NCBI GenBank assembly: GCA_921293015.1
Contig: OV121082.1
Coordinates: 26,053,497 to 26,117,496, forward strand
Source of the DNA: Phorcus lineatus
Lineage: Eukaryota; Mollusca; Gastropoda; Trochida; Trochidae
DNA length: 64,000 nt
Direction of reading: 5' to 3'
Shown here: in pieces, positions 34,257-45,900 of the stretch
Layout: each line of letters starts with the position of its first letter
Numbering within the stretch: position 1 is the stretch's first letter
Position numbers and translations under genes: made by a program
Notes under the pieces: model-generated
What the model was told of the DNA's origin: nothing
The model's input: only the letters and a program-made list of their open reading frames with translations
The model's database searches: none

Positions 34257-35340
34257 CGTGGAAAAATTATTGCCAGAATTCAGTGTATATTAATAGGACT
34301 TTAGTTAAGAAATACGAACAAAATTATATAAAGCTACAAAGGCTGTACATCTATTGATGTACACAAAAAATAACATCTTCTATTGTCTTTGTCCACCAAT
34401 GCAAAACACAGGAGAAGAAAAGGAGACAGACATGGTCTCAAGGTCGTTGTCAAGGTCCTCGAGCTTCAACAGCAATGTATGACACAAGGTTGTTCTGTGG
34501 TCGAGTTTGCATTCATTGTTCCGCCAACAGGCGTCATCCTAAAACTATATCAAAGACACTTAATGATTGAAAAATGCTGTTTGATATTTATTACGATAGG
34601 CTAGTAGCATTGAATGCTTGTTAAATATGCTAATAATAACATATCCTTCAACAATGTTTGTCTTCAACACTGATGTCATTAACATTCTACAATTATTTTC
34701 ACTTTTTCCAAAACGTTTTTTATTGGCCCTATGAAACAATTTACAAACGTCTGTGTGTTAGTCAAAAGATTATAGTTTAGTGATAGGTATCAACAAATAT
34801 TCTGTTTAACAAATGTTCTGTTTTTAAAAGTTTAAGGAACCTGAAAAGAAACAATAAATTGATTATTGTCAGCGTTTTTTCATATTCTAAAATTGGTTTG
34901 TTCCTATCACATTCAGGCTTTACAGCTCGATTGTGATTAGATAAAATTAAAAATAAGGAAGTAAAGTTTGATGACCGCTTCGTAGGCAGAGGATATGTTC
35001 AGGTGATAGACTTCGTCCCTACCTTCAATACAGCAGACAGGAATTTTGAATAGGAGAGTTTGATTTTGGAGTTCACATAGTTATATCTTAATGTTATCGT
35101 TGAATTGAAATGATTTTAATTGTTTGTCATCAGATGTTTTTTTTTGGTTATTAGTGACATTTTTTTCAATCTTACCTATGAATTATAAGATTGATCAGAT
35201 GAAATGTAATTACTCTTTTTCCCCCAAAAAAGAGAGAAATGTTTATTTTTGTTTTTTTGTTCCTATTAATTAATGTGCCTATAGCTAATCTTCTAATCGT
35301 TGTTCGGTTTCAAGTTGCTATCAGTTTATATTTCATTTCT
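34257..35340. other. Intergenic, no gene seen
   Basis: AT-rich. The ORF at 34383-34604 has no recognisable features. Confidence 0.5.
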
Positions 35341-35625
35341 GAATATCAAGACACATTTTTGAGTGCAACCAAATACTGTGGAGAATATCAAGACACATTC
35401 TTGAGTGCAACCAAATACTGAGGGAGTATCAAGACACATCCTCGAGTGTAACCAAATAATTAGGGAATATTAAGACACATTCCCGAGTGCAACCAAATAC
35501 TGAAGAGAATATCAAGACACATTCTCGAGTGTAACCAAATATTTAGGGGAATATCATGACACATTCTCGAGTGCAACCATATACTGAGGGGGATATCAAG
35601 ACACATTCTCGAGTGTAACCAAATT
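35341..35625 (+). repeat. 42-bp tandem repeat, seven copies
   Basis: Unit TATCAAGACACATTCTCGAG then TGCAACCAAATACTGAGG, with start-to-start steps of 41-42 bp (35344, 35386, 35427, 35468, 35510, 35552, 35594). From the second copy onward, TGCAACC...ACTGA and TGTAACC...TTAG versions alternate, so the true period there is a dimer of about 83 bp. Confidence 0.95.
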
Positions 35626-35669
35626 GAAATTGATTCAAAATGATGTGCAATGTCCGTGCCTATATAGTG

Positions 35670-37975
35670 TTTGATAGATGCACAATTTTTTATTTTTTTT
35701 TTTTTTATTCCAACAAATAATCAATACATTTTCAGAAAGAAATAACATAATCAACAACACGTTTAGATGGATTATATATCGGTACTAATTCAACCAAATT
35801 ATAGAGTCATAGTATAACTTATATGAAGAGAGGAGATAGACGGAGGGAGCTAGAAATGAAGAGAGAGGGAGGGAGTGGGATAGTTTGTACGAGGTAAAAA
35901 CATATCAAATAATACATCGGTTTGGTTTGAGTCAAACTACAGATGCAATGGGGCCCATTTTTTAATAAATTCTCGTTTATCATTTGAAATGAATTGTTCA
36001 ATATTATGATAATGTTTTATTTGATATAATAACTGAAGAAATATGGGAGATGTGTGGGTATATTGACACTTTTGTATGTAACGTTTTGTAATTATAAAAA
36101 TATGATTTTCAAGAATATTCAACTTTGGATCGCCAAGGAGAAAATTATTACAGTTAAGGATTAATTTTCTAGAAGTTTTTACTTCATACCAGGTTTTGAG
36201 CTCATGTATCAGAATTTGAACCTTTTGACATAGAAAAAATAAATGTTCAAGTGTTTCATTTTCAGATTGGCAAAAGGTACAGAGGTTATCCACTGTAAAT
36301 CCTATTTTGAGGAGAAATAATTTTGTGGATATGATCCGATGGGTGAATTTATATTGGAAGTTTCTTGTCCTACTGTCAGTCACACAATTCCGTATTGTAA
36401 CAAAACATTCAGAAAGGTCATTTTCTGACATTTGAACCCCCAGTTTTTAGTTCCATTTTGATGTAAGATTTTGAAGAGAACAAATACCCCCATTAGTGCG
36501 AATAGATTTATAAAGGAATTTACAATCTGGTGATGAAATATGTCCTTAAGAATCTGACAGTTTATATCATAATTGGTCCTGTAAACAGGGTTATCCTTTG
36601 AAAGCTTTATCCATGATTTTGGTAAAATATTTACCAATTTGAAATAAGAGATGAAATTACCATTTAATTGAAAGTCACTTTTCAAGACATGAAATTCTTT
36701 TAAATGTCCATTGTCAGTCATTAGATCTCGAATATATTTTATTCCACATTGAGACCATTTAAGATATGTTCTAAAGTCCTCATCGGGAACGTAACTCATT
36801 AACGGAAGATTCCTAAATTCGACTATGTTCTTAATCTCAAAAGAATGCAAGTTATTATAAATAGCTAGGACATCCTTCCAGAAGTCATTATTGACATGTT
36901 TAATTATCTTTTTTAATTGATGTTTTGGGAAATTAAGGATATCGATATTTTAAAAATTTATCATTGAACACCTGGCTAAATGTTGCCAGAGGTCATCTTT
37001 GTTTGTCATTCGTTTTATCCATTTCAATTTCATGTATTTACAAAAAGCTTCAACGTCAACCATGCCAAGCCCTCCTTCTCAGTAATCATTCATCAACATT
37101 CGTCTTTTTATTTTATCTCGTTTCCCATTCCAAATGAACTTAAACAAGATTGCGTGTAAAGAAGATTTTGTCCGGCTGTGGAAGGGCTGAAAATAGATGT
37201 GTAAATAAAGGGATAATTTGTGACTTAATAATTGCAATTTTCCCATTCAACGTCAGTAGTCTTTTGGACCAGGAAAAGCATATTTTTTGCTTTGTCAATT
37301 TGTTTGTCAGTCAGCCGAGAACATTATCCCTAGAATTTTGAAAGGTTCTTTTGACCATTGGAGAGGTATATGGGGAAATAGTTGTTAATCTGAATTCTTT
37401 TTTGAACCGATCCAGATAGCCTTAGTCTTATCACAATTAATTTTTAAACCGGATGCAAATGCGAAATCTCGTAGGGTACCAATAAGTTCTGAAAAGCCCT
37501 CTTGTGATCCTTGTGAAATTGGCATCATCAGCGTATTGAAAAGTTAAATATTCAACACCATGAATGTCTATGCCTTTTATCCGTTCGTTATTCTTGATAG
37601 ATATGGATAATAACTATATACATACAATAAATAGATATTGGGAGATGGGGTCGCCTTTACTACAGCCTGTTTCAAGGTTGAAATAGTTTCAAAGGTGTCC
37701 TGTATTTATTATTGCGCTATTACTGTTACATTGAAAGAATTTAATCCATCGTCTAAGAGTAGGCCAAAAAATTAAAAGATTCTAGAGCTCTGTCTATGAA
37801 CTTCCACTCTACAGTATCAAAAGCCTTCTCAAAATCAACAGTTATTAGAAGTCCTGGCTTTTTGTGTACTTCACAATAATTCATTATATCATATAATATT
37901 CTTGTATTTTCCCCAATGAAACGGTCCTTAAAAAACCTGTTTGCGTTTCGCTTATGATATTTGATAGATGCACAA
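35670..37975 (-). mobile_element. 5'-truncated non-LTR retrotransposon with 16-bp TSD
   Basis: The insertion at 35686-37959 is flanked by perfect direct repeats TTTGATAGATGCACAA (35670-35685 and 37960-37975). It has an A-rich tail at its 3' end (T-rich 35686-35706 on the + strand). On the minus strand it starts inside the reverse transcriptase (ETQTGF..., ENTRILYDIMNYCEVHKKPG, LLITVDFEKAFDTVEWKFID). It continues through ETGCS-GDPISQYLFIVC and the catalytic YADDA. It ends in a CX2CX8HX4C finger (CTFCQSENETLEHLFFLC, in 36431-35937). Frameshifts are present. The style suggests an L1/Tx1-like clade. Confidence 0.93.
35937..37955 (-). pseudogene. LINE ORF2 remnant (reverse transcriptase and C-terminal finger)
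   Basis: Open pieces are 36850-36380 (connection region, SFEIKNIVEFRNLPLMSYVP...) and 36431-35937 (finger and tail), with the reverse-transcriptase core upstream in broken frames around 37955-37500. Endonuclease and ORF1 are lost to 5' truncation, as usual for target-primed integration. The product would have copied LINE RNA; this copy is dead. Confidence 0.88.
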
Positions 37976-38967
37976 AAAATACTTTTGTTGATTATATTTC
38001 ATTATATCCAAATTATCTTTCTTAAAAGGAAAATATTTTACAAAAAATATGTTTCAGTTATATACCAATAGTAACAAGCAAAGTCGAATCAGATGTGTGG
38101 GTCCCAGGTGAAATCGCTTCAAAATCAGAATGGCAAAATGCATTGATAAAACTGACTCCTAAATAGCAACTATCTAATGTTGACGACATTCGTTATTTAA
38201 AAGGCAAACCTTAGTCCCATACACGTATCTGCAAATGTAGAATTGTGTGTGAAATTGATTGTAATTTACCACTTTAAGACACAGCTTTTCTAATTTCCAC
38301 CCAAGCATTTACATATTCTTTTCCTCGAACCTCTCAAATCTGAACACTTGATAATTTTAGAAATACATATGGCGAATAATTAAGCATCCCTGTATTCAAA
38401 ACTATGTGTGATTCTCTTGGAATGTTATAATAATAAGCCTGGACTTGTCACTCTTCACTGATAAATGTATATGTTGTGAATTATTTCTTCAAAAGAAGGT
38501 TACTCATGGTGACATTTTAATAAATGACTTCAGTTGTAAGGGTAAGAGCTTCATACCATACAACGTCTTTTTCTTATCAAGCAACTTTTTCTTCTGAAAA
38601 ACGAGGGGGTGCTGAACACAATTCCATGAGTGTATTTGAAACAAGGTTTTCTCAATGAAACTGATTTTTTGCTTGATGATAGAGAATGAATGTAGATCAT
38701 TATGGAATGTAGGACAGCAAAGAACATGTTACGTACTCTCCTCGCAAAGCTGTTACTACCACTGATTCAATCTAAATACAGAAATATCATTTTCTGTCTT
38801 TTCTTCGATAGGATCAAAGTGATATCAAACCTGATCCCATGTTTTGTTTTTGAAGTAAATCGATTGATTTAGGAAAGGTTGCCAAACTTTTTTTATCATT
38901 CCCCTCTTCGAACCACTGCGGGCTTACTTCCCAAAAAAATTTGACACTTTTTTCTTCCAAGTTTACT
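37976..38967. other. Intergenic, no gene seen
   Basis: AT-rich spacer between the LINE and MITE copy 3. Nothing recognised. Confidence 0.5.
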
Positions 38968-39441
38968 TTAAAGAGCCACTCCGTGATTTTCATAACATAT
39001 TATTTACCTTTGATACGAACCTAAATGTCATATGTGGTGATATAAAATCAAAACGGCTAAACTTTTCATATTCAAAAGACATATATATGACAAATACTGG
39101 TTTTCCATGAAAATCTAAAAACAGCCTTATAAATACACAGAGGTGTAGATATCACGTCCAATATACATGGATACTAGTTATATATCCTAACAAACACTAT
39201 CAACTCCTAACTGCCCTCCTGTTTTAGATAAGTCTCCGAAATTACGTTTGACTATTTGAGGCGCGCCACTGTCCGGTTTTCGATCATAATTGCGACGTTC
39301 TACTTTCATATTGTCAGTGTAAAAAAAACAATTAGCTTTAAAATGTGTCTTTTTGGTAACAGTCGATACTTCTTGATAAAATGACACCACTGATTAAGTT
39401 TGGCATATATGACTCCAACAACTCACGGAGTAGCTCTTTAA
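38968..39441 (+). mobile_element. TTAA-flanked TIR MITE, copy 3
   Basis: 474 bp between TTAA tetramers, with ends AGAGCCACTCCGTGA and (inverse) AGAGCTACTCCGTGA. It is in the same orientation as copy 2 and very similar to it. The minus-strand frame (39390-39187) again contains MKVERRNYDRKPDSGAPQ and IVKRNFGDLSKT, then diverges by a frameshift. Confidence 0.93.
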
Positions 39442-39667
39442 TCATAACTGGTCCGGCCAAATATTCAAATTATATGTCAAAGTGAAAGAAAACATTTTCC
39501 AATTTTCTGAGGAAATCTCGTTGACTGTTGGTCTCTGAAAATCGCACTTTTTTAATCAGCTGAAGGCCGGAGCTGGGCTCTAACATCCGGTTCTTTATAT
39601 CTCAAATAAATTCACTATGAACAGTCCCTCATTATTAGACTTTCGGGCTTTTATCAAATGAACTTCA

Positions 39668-41240
39668 TTTCTATGACTATTGAACACCACTTCCTATGAC
39701 TATTTATTATCACTTCCTATGACTATTGAACACCACTTCCTATGACTATTGAACACCACTTCCTATGACTATTGAACACCACTTCCTATGACTATTTATT
39801 ATCACTTCCTATGACTGTTTAATATCACTTCCTATGACTATTTAATATCACTTCCTATGACTATTGAACACCACTTCCTATGACTATTGAGCATCACTTC
39901 CTATGACTATTGAGCATCACTTCCTATGACTATTGAACATAACTTCCTATGACTATTTATTATCACTTCCTATGACTATTGAGCATCACTTCCTATGACT
40001 ATTTAATATCACTTCCTATGACTATTGAACACCACTTCCTATGACTATTGAACACCACTTCCTATGACTATTTATTATCACTTCCTATGACTATTTATTA
40101 TCACATCCTATGACTATTTATTATCACATCCTATGACTATTTAATATCACTTCCTATGACTATTGAACACCACTTCCTATGACTATTGAGCATCACTTCC
40201 TATGACTATTGAACACCACTTCCTATGACTATTGAACACCACTTCCTATGACTATTGAACACCACTTCCTATGACTATTGAACACCACTTCCTATGACTA
40301 TTTATTATCACTTCCTATGACTATTTATTATCACTTCCTATGACTATTTATCATCACTTCCTATGACTATTGAACATAACTTCCTATGACTATTGAACAC
40401 CACTTCCTATGACTATTGAGCATCACTTCCTATGACTATTGAGCATCACTTCCTATGACTATTGAGCATCACTTCCTATGACTATTGAACATAACTTCCT
40501 ATGACTATTGAACACCACTTCCTATGACTATTTATTATCACTTACTATGACTATTGAACATCACTTCGTATGACTATTTAATATCACTTCCTATGACTAT
40601 TTAATATCACTTCCTATGACTATTGAACACCACTTCCTATGACTATTTAATATCACTTCCTATGACTTTTGAACACCACTTCCTATGACTATTGAACACC
40701 ACTTCCTATGACTATTTATTATCACTTCCTATGACTATTTATTATCACTTCCTATGACTATTTAATATCACTTCCTATGACTATTTAATATCACTTCCTA
40801 TGACTATTTAATATCACTTCCTATGACTATTGAGCATCACTTCCTATGACTATTGAGCATCACTTCCTATGACTATTTATTATCACTTCCTATGACTATT
40901 GAGCATCACTTCCTATGACTATTGAGCATCACTTCCTATGACTATTGAACACCACTTCCTATGACTATTGAACACCACTCCCTAAACTATTAACACCACT
41001 TCCTATGACTATTGAACACCACTTCCTATGACTATTTATTATCACTTCCTATGACTATTGAGCATCACTTCCTATGACTATTGAGCATCACTTCCTATGA
41101 CTATTGAGCATCACTTCCTATGACTATTGAACACCACTTCCTATGACCATTGAACACCACTCCCTGTGACTATTGAACACCACTCCCTAAACTATTAACA
41201 CCACTCCCTAAACTATTAACACCACTTCTTGTGACTATTC
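39668..41240 (+). repeat. 23-bp minisatellite, about 68 copies
   Basis: The constant part CACTTCCTATGACTAT is followed by one of five endings: A TGAACAC, B TTATTAT, C TTAATAT, D TGAGCAT, E TGAACAT before AAC. The approximate order left to right is ABAAABCCADDEBDCAABBBCADAAAABBBEADDDEAB-CCACAABBCCCDDBDDAA-ABDDDAAA, then decayed units (CCCTAAACTATTAACAC) at the right edge. No interspersed unique spacers, so it is not CRISPR-like. Confidence 0.97.
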
Positions 41241-42744
41241 AACTTCTGGTACTATTGATTATTAATCAACATCCGCTTGATCGATGTAATATCTTATCCT
41301 CCATATATTTACTTTCAAGGCTTGTGAAGCTCATTGTACTCATTGTTCTTGACATCTAAACTACGGGTCATTTAACCATTAACTAACTGAAATGAAGTCG
41401 ACGGTTTCTAACACAAACATCTGACAATCACTGTATCAGTCTGTACGTAGATATATTTCTTTGCCACATACTTCATGCATTTGAACCCTGATCGACAATT
41501 CAAGTACAATAAAGCACCACCTAATCATTTTGTAGTTTGTAATGCGTTTAAAGTATCATACCATCCGGTTTGATTTACCCTTAAAAACGGAGCAACTTAC
41601 GGATGTTTCAGGTTATGTGTGAATGGGTTTGGATTTGGATTATATCAAATTTTAAGGTTTTGCATCTTGAATACTTCATTTTATTTTTTTAATTTGCGAA
41701 ATATTTGTTACTGTTTTTATTTTCATACTAAACATTCAAACCTGTTGGATTTTAGAAAACGTTGAACAGACTGGCGGTAGACGTTGTCCTCATTACTAAT
41801 GTGACTTGGTTTGTTCTCTGGCTTCTTAAAATTCTCTCTCTTAGAAATGATGTATTTGTGTAGTAAGGTGGACGTGGGTCAAAGGATGACAACACTTCTG
41901 CTGGTATATAACTGAGCACAATATGAGAAAATATGATGCGCTATATACATCATTTCATATACATCCATAGATACACTTTGATACGACATATCATCACACG
42001 TTATGTGATGATACTATTTACAATGGTTCATAAGAAAGATAGATCATTGCACAGAAGCAATGATACGTTACTAACCTAAAAAAATAACCTAAATATATAT
42101 AAACATAATACACATACCCTGTGGGTGATACAGAGGTGTGCTCTGAACAAATATACAGCACCTGCCGTTGGAACGGGGAGTTCACTGTAGTAAAATAATA
42201 TAATGGTAAGTATTGGTTTTGTGGAATATTCATAGTAGCTACATTAGTATACAGCATTTATTCCACGTCAAGCGTCAAGGCGTCAAGGCTTGGGCAGTTA
42301 TATAAGGGGATTTAACTAAGGCCAAACTCTAAAGGCTTTATACTGATTTGTTTGATAATATAGATAAAAAAAAGAGAGAATTGCAATGATACTAAAATAC
42401 TATATTTACAATAAAATACATCTGCCACATTTGATATATGATAAATTTCAAACGCTTGTGTTCATGATTGTATATGTAATAAGATAAATGTCAATGTTTC
42501 CAAAGCTTGTTCATATGATTTATCAAAGACGTACATAGTATGGCCTTATCTGCAAAATTGCCATTGGACAAATTTCCCAAAATAAACAGATTACACAAAT
42601 ATTATATGTATGACATTATAGTCAACAAAATTAAATTTTGCAACATAGAGTGGTAAACTAAATGATTAGATCAAACACTTCGAGGTTATTCAAGTTTGTT
42701 TGAAAATTTTTAAGATTTGCCTTCGTCCGAGCACAGGAGTAACA
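41241..42744. promoter_or_regulatory. Region upstream of RPUSD1
   Basis: AT-rich spacer that must hold the RPUSD1 promoter. No specific element can be assigned. The ORF at 42018-42257 (minus) looks like chance. Confidence 0.3.
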
Positions 42745-42753
42745 ATGAAATGA
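42745..42753 (+). promoter_or_regulatory. Two-codon uORF overlapping the first RPUSD1 ATG
   Basis: ATGAAATGA reads Met-Lys-stop. Its stop overlaps the first in-frame RPUSD1 ATG (42750-42752) as ATGA. The second in-frame ATG (42801) lies in a strong GCCATGG context. The arrangement could control which start is used. Confidence 0.5.
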
Positions 42754-42800
42754 AAGGCGTTCTGCTAGCGGCAAGATGCTCGTCCCGACTCTCAGGTGCC

Positions 42801-42970
42801 ATGGCCGATCAATTAAAAGTTCTTCACAAAAGCAACGATATCATAGTCCTTGACAAACATTTCGATATGAAGATCAACTCAAACGATCCCCGCGACACGA
42901 GGACGGTTGACAAACTACTGGCACGCGAGTTTCCTCTTTTGATGGATCCAACAGTCGAGTTCGGCTTCCG
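42801..42970 (+). CDS. RPUSD1: RPUSD1 exon 1
   Basis: Encodes MADQLKVLHKSNDIIVLDKH and continues to EFGF, phase 2. The donor GTTTGT is weaker than the others, but the phase and the FGFRFAHRLD junction support it. Confidence 0.88.
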
Positions 42971-45900
42971 GTTTGTTTTACCCATTACCTTGAAATTTAA
43001 AGGTGAAAAAAATACAGTCGAATGTAGTTGCCAGTAAATGTCCCAGTGTGCATTCAATGCATATACAATTCTTTAAAATGAATCGAGTCCGTCTCATTTT
43101 GCTTCCAACACACACTGATCAACTTGGACGTTGTACATAAGGTAAATCAGCATACGTGCAATCTTGGAATCTACGTGCTGCAGAAACGGACTCTTACACA
43201 GTCGTCTTTGGTTATGACTTATTGAATTGATAATATTTTGCTCAGACATACTTTGTTCCTTGAATTCTATATATTTTGAAAGATTAAACTAAGAACTTTG
43301 GGAACTTTCATGAACAATATTATCTTGATCAATTTAGTCTTTTTAATTTCACTGTTAGATCTATGACATATGACAAAAATGTATATCATATCTCTTGGTC
43401 TGGATGTATCAAGGGATCTGACAAAATTACTATTTCTTTTATCTAAAGATATATTATATATCAAAAAATATTAACATCTTAAAAAGTAGATGTAAAAGGA
43501 AAGTTGCAATTTCAAGAATTAAGAATACATGACATGTTTCTGTTAGATATTTCTGATGTTTTCAGAAGTGAAATGAATTATGTTCTTTGAAAAACCTTCT
43601 TCTCTTTGCATTTCTACAATTATTTAATAACCAATCATATGTATTAATATTTTTTAAGGAGTTCACAAGTGTTATTTATTATGCATTGTTTTTTTAGGCA
43701 TTTTTCACATTGCTTGGATTCTCTTTTTTTGGGTTAAAAATTTCCCCACTGAATATTAGTTTGTGCAAATTGTTTTTTCTTCAGAGGGTAAAACATAGTA
43801 GTAGAATGAGGTTTCACATATGGAAATAGAACTTCAAGCTAACACTTGTCAAAGACACAGCTTTATGACCCGCAGAGACAGGTGTATTAACTTACAAGAT
43901 AAATTTCAGCCACATGCAAGGAACAAAACTGGTCAGGGGAAATCTTTTATCTTCATACTTCACAGTAGCTTGTTGCAAAGTTATTTGAAGAACTTTTGAT
44001 CCCCTTAGGACACTGGGGTTTTATTAAATAAGGACTTGATGCATCACAAAGTGGCAGTGTTTTGGGATTGGGCTAAATTAATATCTTCTGCTTGCAGGCA
44101 GGAGATAAATTTAAGGTGTGATAAAGAATGAGAAAGAAATATTTTATTGTAATGTTGTATGTAGAGTTATAGGGAAGATTTGCTACCACAAGATGATGGT
44201 CACCTTGATGCTTTCTCTAAAAGCAGTGTTTGATCGTTTGATGCTTTGACTTCAAATTCAATATCTAAGCTGATCTCACTTTTTTTTATTGTATTAATTC
44301 TCTTTTATATTTTATTTTTTCATTTGAGAATTGAAAGAAAAGTCTTAGTTCATTTAAGTATTTAACTAAAAGTCATACAATAGCTGACAATCTTTAATTT
44401 GTTTAGGATAATAATATAACACAATGATTTATGATCTTCAGATTTGCTCATCGGCTGGATCATGCAACCAGTGGTGTTTTGTGTATTGCACTGAACAGCA
44501 AGACTGCGGGCAGGTTCGGCAAGTTGTTCAGCAAGAGGCGGGTGACCAAGCATTACCTGGCTCTGGTACGTCGGTTTCCTGCCAGTTCACAATAAATAAC
44601 CTAAAATAATCTAATGAGGTTCTTTTCATATTTGTTTTGATCAATTGAATGTGCATCATGTAAGAAAATGGTTTAGTTTGTAAGAACTTCAGTGTAAACT
44701 TTTTTCCAGGGCTTCTAAATAACTTGAGAATGCAACAAGGTGTGCATTTATGTTCTTCCTCTGTGAAATACTATCATCACAATATATTTCTAGAGTATTT
44801 TTCCAATGTTCATTTTAGCTTTCCCAAAGTATTCACACAGACAACCAGTGTTGGTATTGAAAATCCCATTTTTTAATTGAAGTTTATTTGGTCCTATTGA
44901 CAGTTTTGTAATTGATTGATTCAGATTAATGTTGAAACCACAGTATAGAAATACTCTTTTTACAGGTTTGGGGACATTTACAACAAAGGAATCTTCTCCT
45001 AAACATTCCCATTGGTCCTGACTCCAGTGAGACTGAGATCCACAAGATGTGTGTGGCCTCCTCACCGCACTGCATCCCGCCCGTCAAGTCGTGTGTGACC
45101 ATCGCAGTCTGTTTGGAGACAGGAGTCTACATGGGTAGTCCAGCATCAAAACTGCTTCTCATTCCTCTCACAGGTGAGGCCTTGAGACTCCAGAATCTGA
45201 GACCCTTCACTGGGCTCAAGGGCTGTGTAAGCGATCAGTAAAAAAGTAGCCAGCCCAAAAGCATTTTTTTGTTAATTTTAGAACTGAACAGAAGTTTATC
45301 ACATTTCTGGTCCAGGAAGCCTAGAGTACAATTACAGTATCCCAATGTATGTAAGACAATACTAGAGTGTTATCTTAATTCAATACTTTATATAAGTAGG
45401 CGGCTAAGCATATTACTGTTGGTTGTTGATAACAAGGAAATAAAAAAGTTAAGTGCATGGATGTTTAAGATAATGAATAATATTCACAAATTTGGGCATA
45501 ATATGAACATAAGAACAAAACATGATATTCATCTTCTTCGCCTTCTCCCCCATACGGACAAATAAAATCAGCAGGGTTAGAATTCTGGACATGTTTTTAT
45601 TTAGAAACTTAAAAAATTATTTCAGCAGCATCAAAACTTTGTTATTGCCCTTCTCAATTGTACAGATTTTATACAAGTCAAATACTGTCTGACTCCAGCA
45701 TTGTTTATACATGTCAAATACACGTTGATTAAATTCTAACATAAATAATTTATTATTTCAAACTTCTTGACTTATCCATACAAACCCAAAGCCATAAGAA
45801 AATAAAAACATTCTAACAGCTGTTGCCCAATTTTTGCAACCTATGTCATCATGTTGTTTCATAAGAAAATAACAATGCTTCACATATCTATTATAATTCA

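Noticed and set aside
39668-41240. CRISPR-like regular array
   Set aside because: There are no unique spacers; the whole 23-bp unit repeats with a few fixed endings. The window is eukaryotic.
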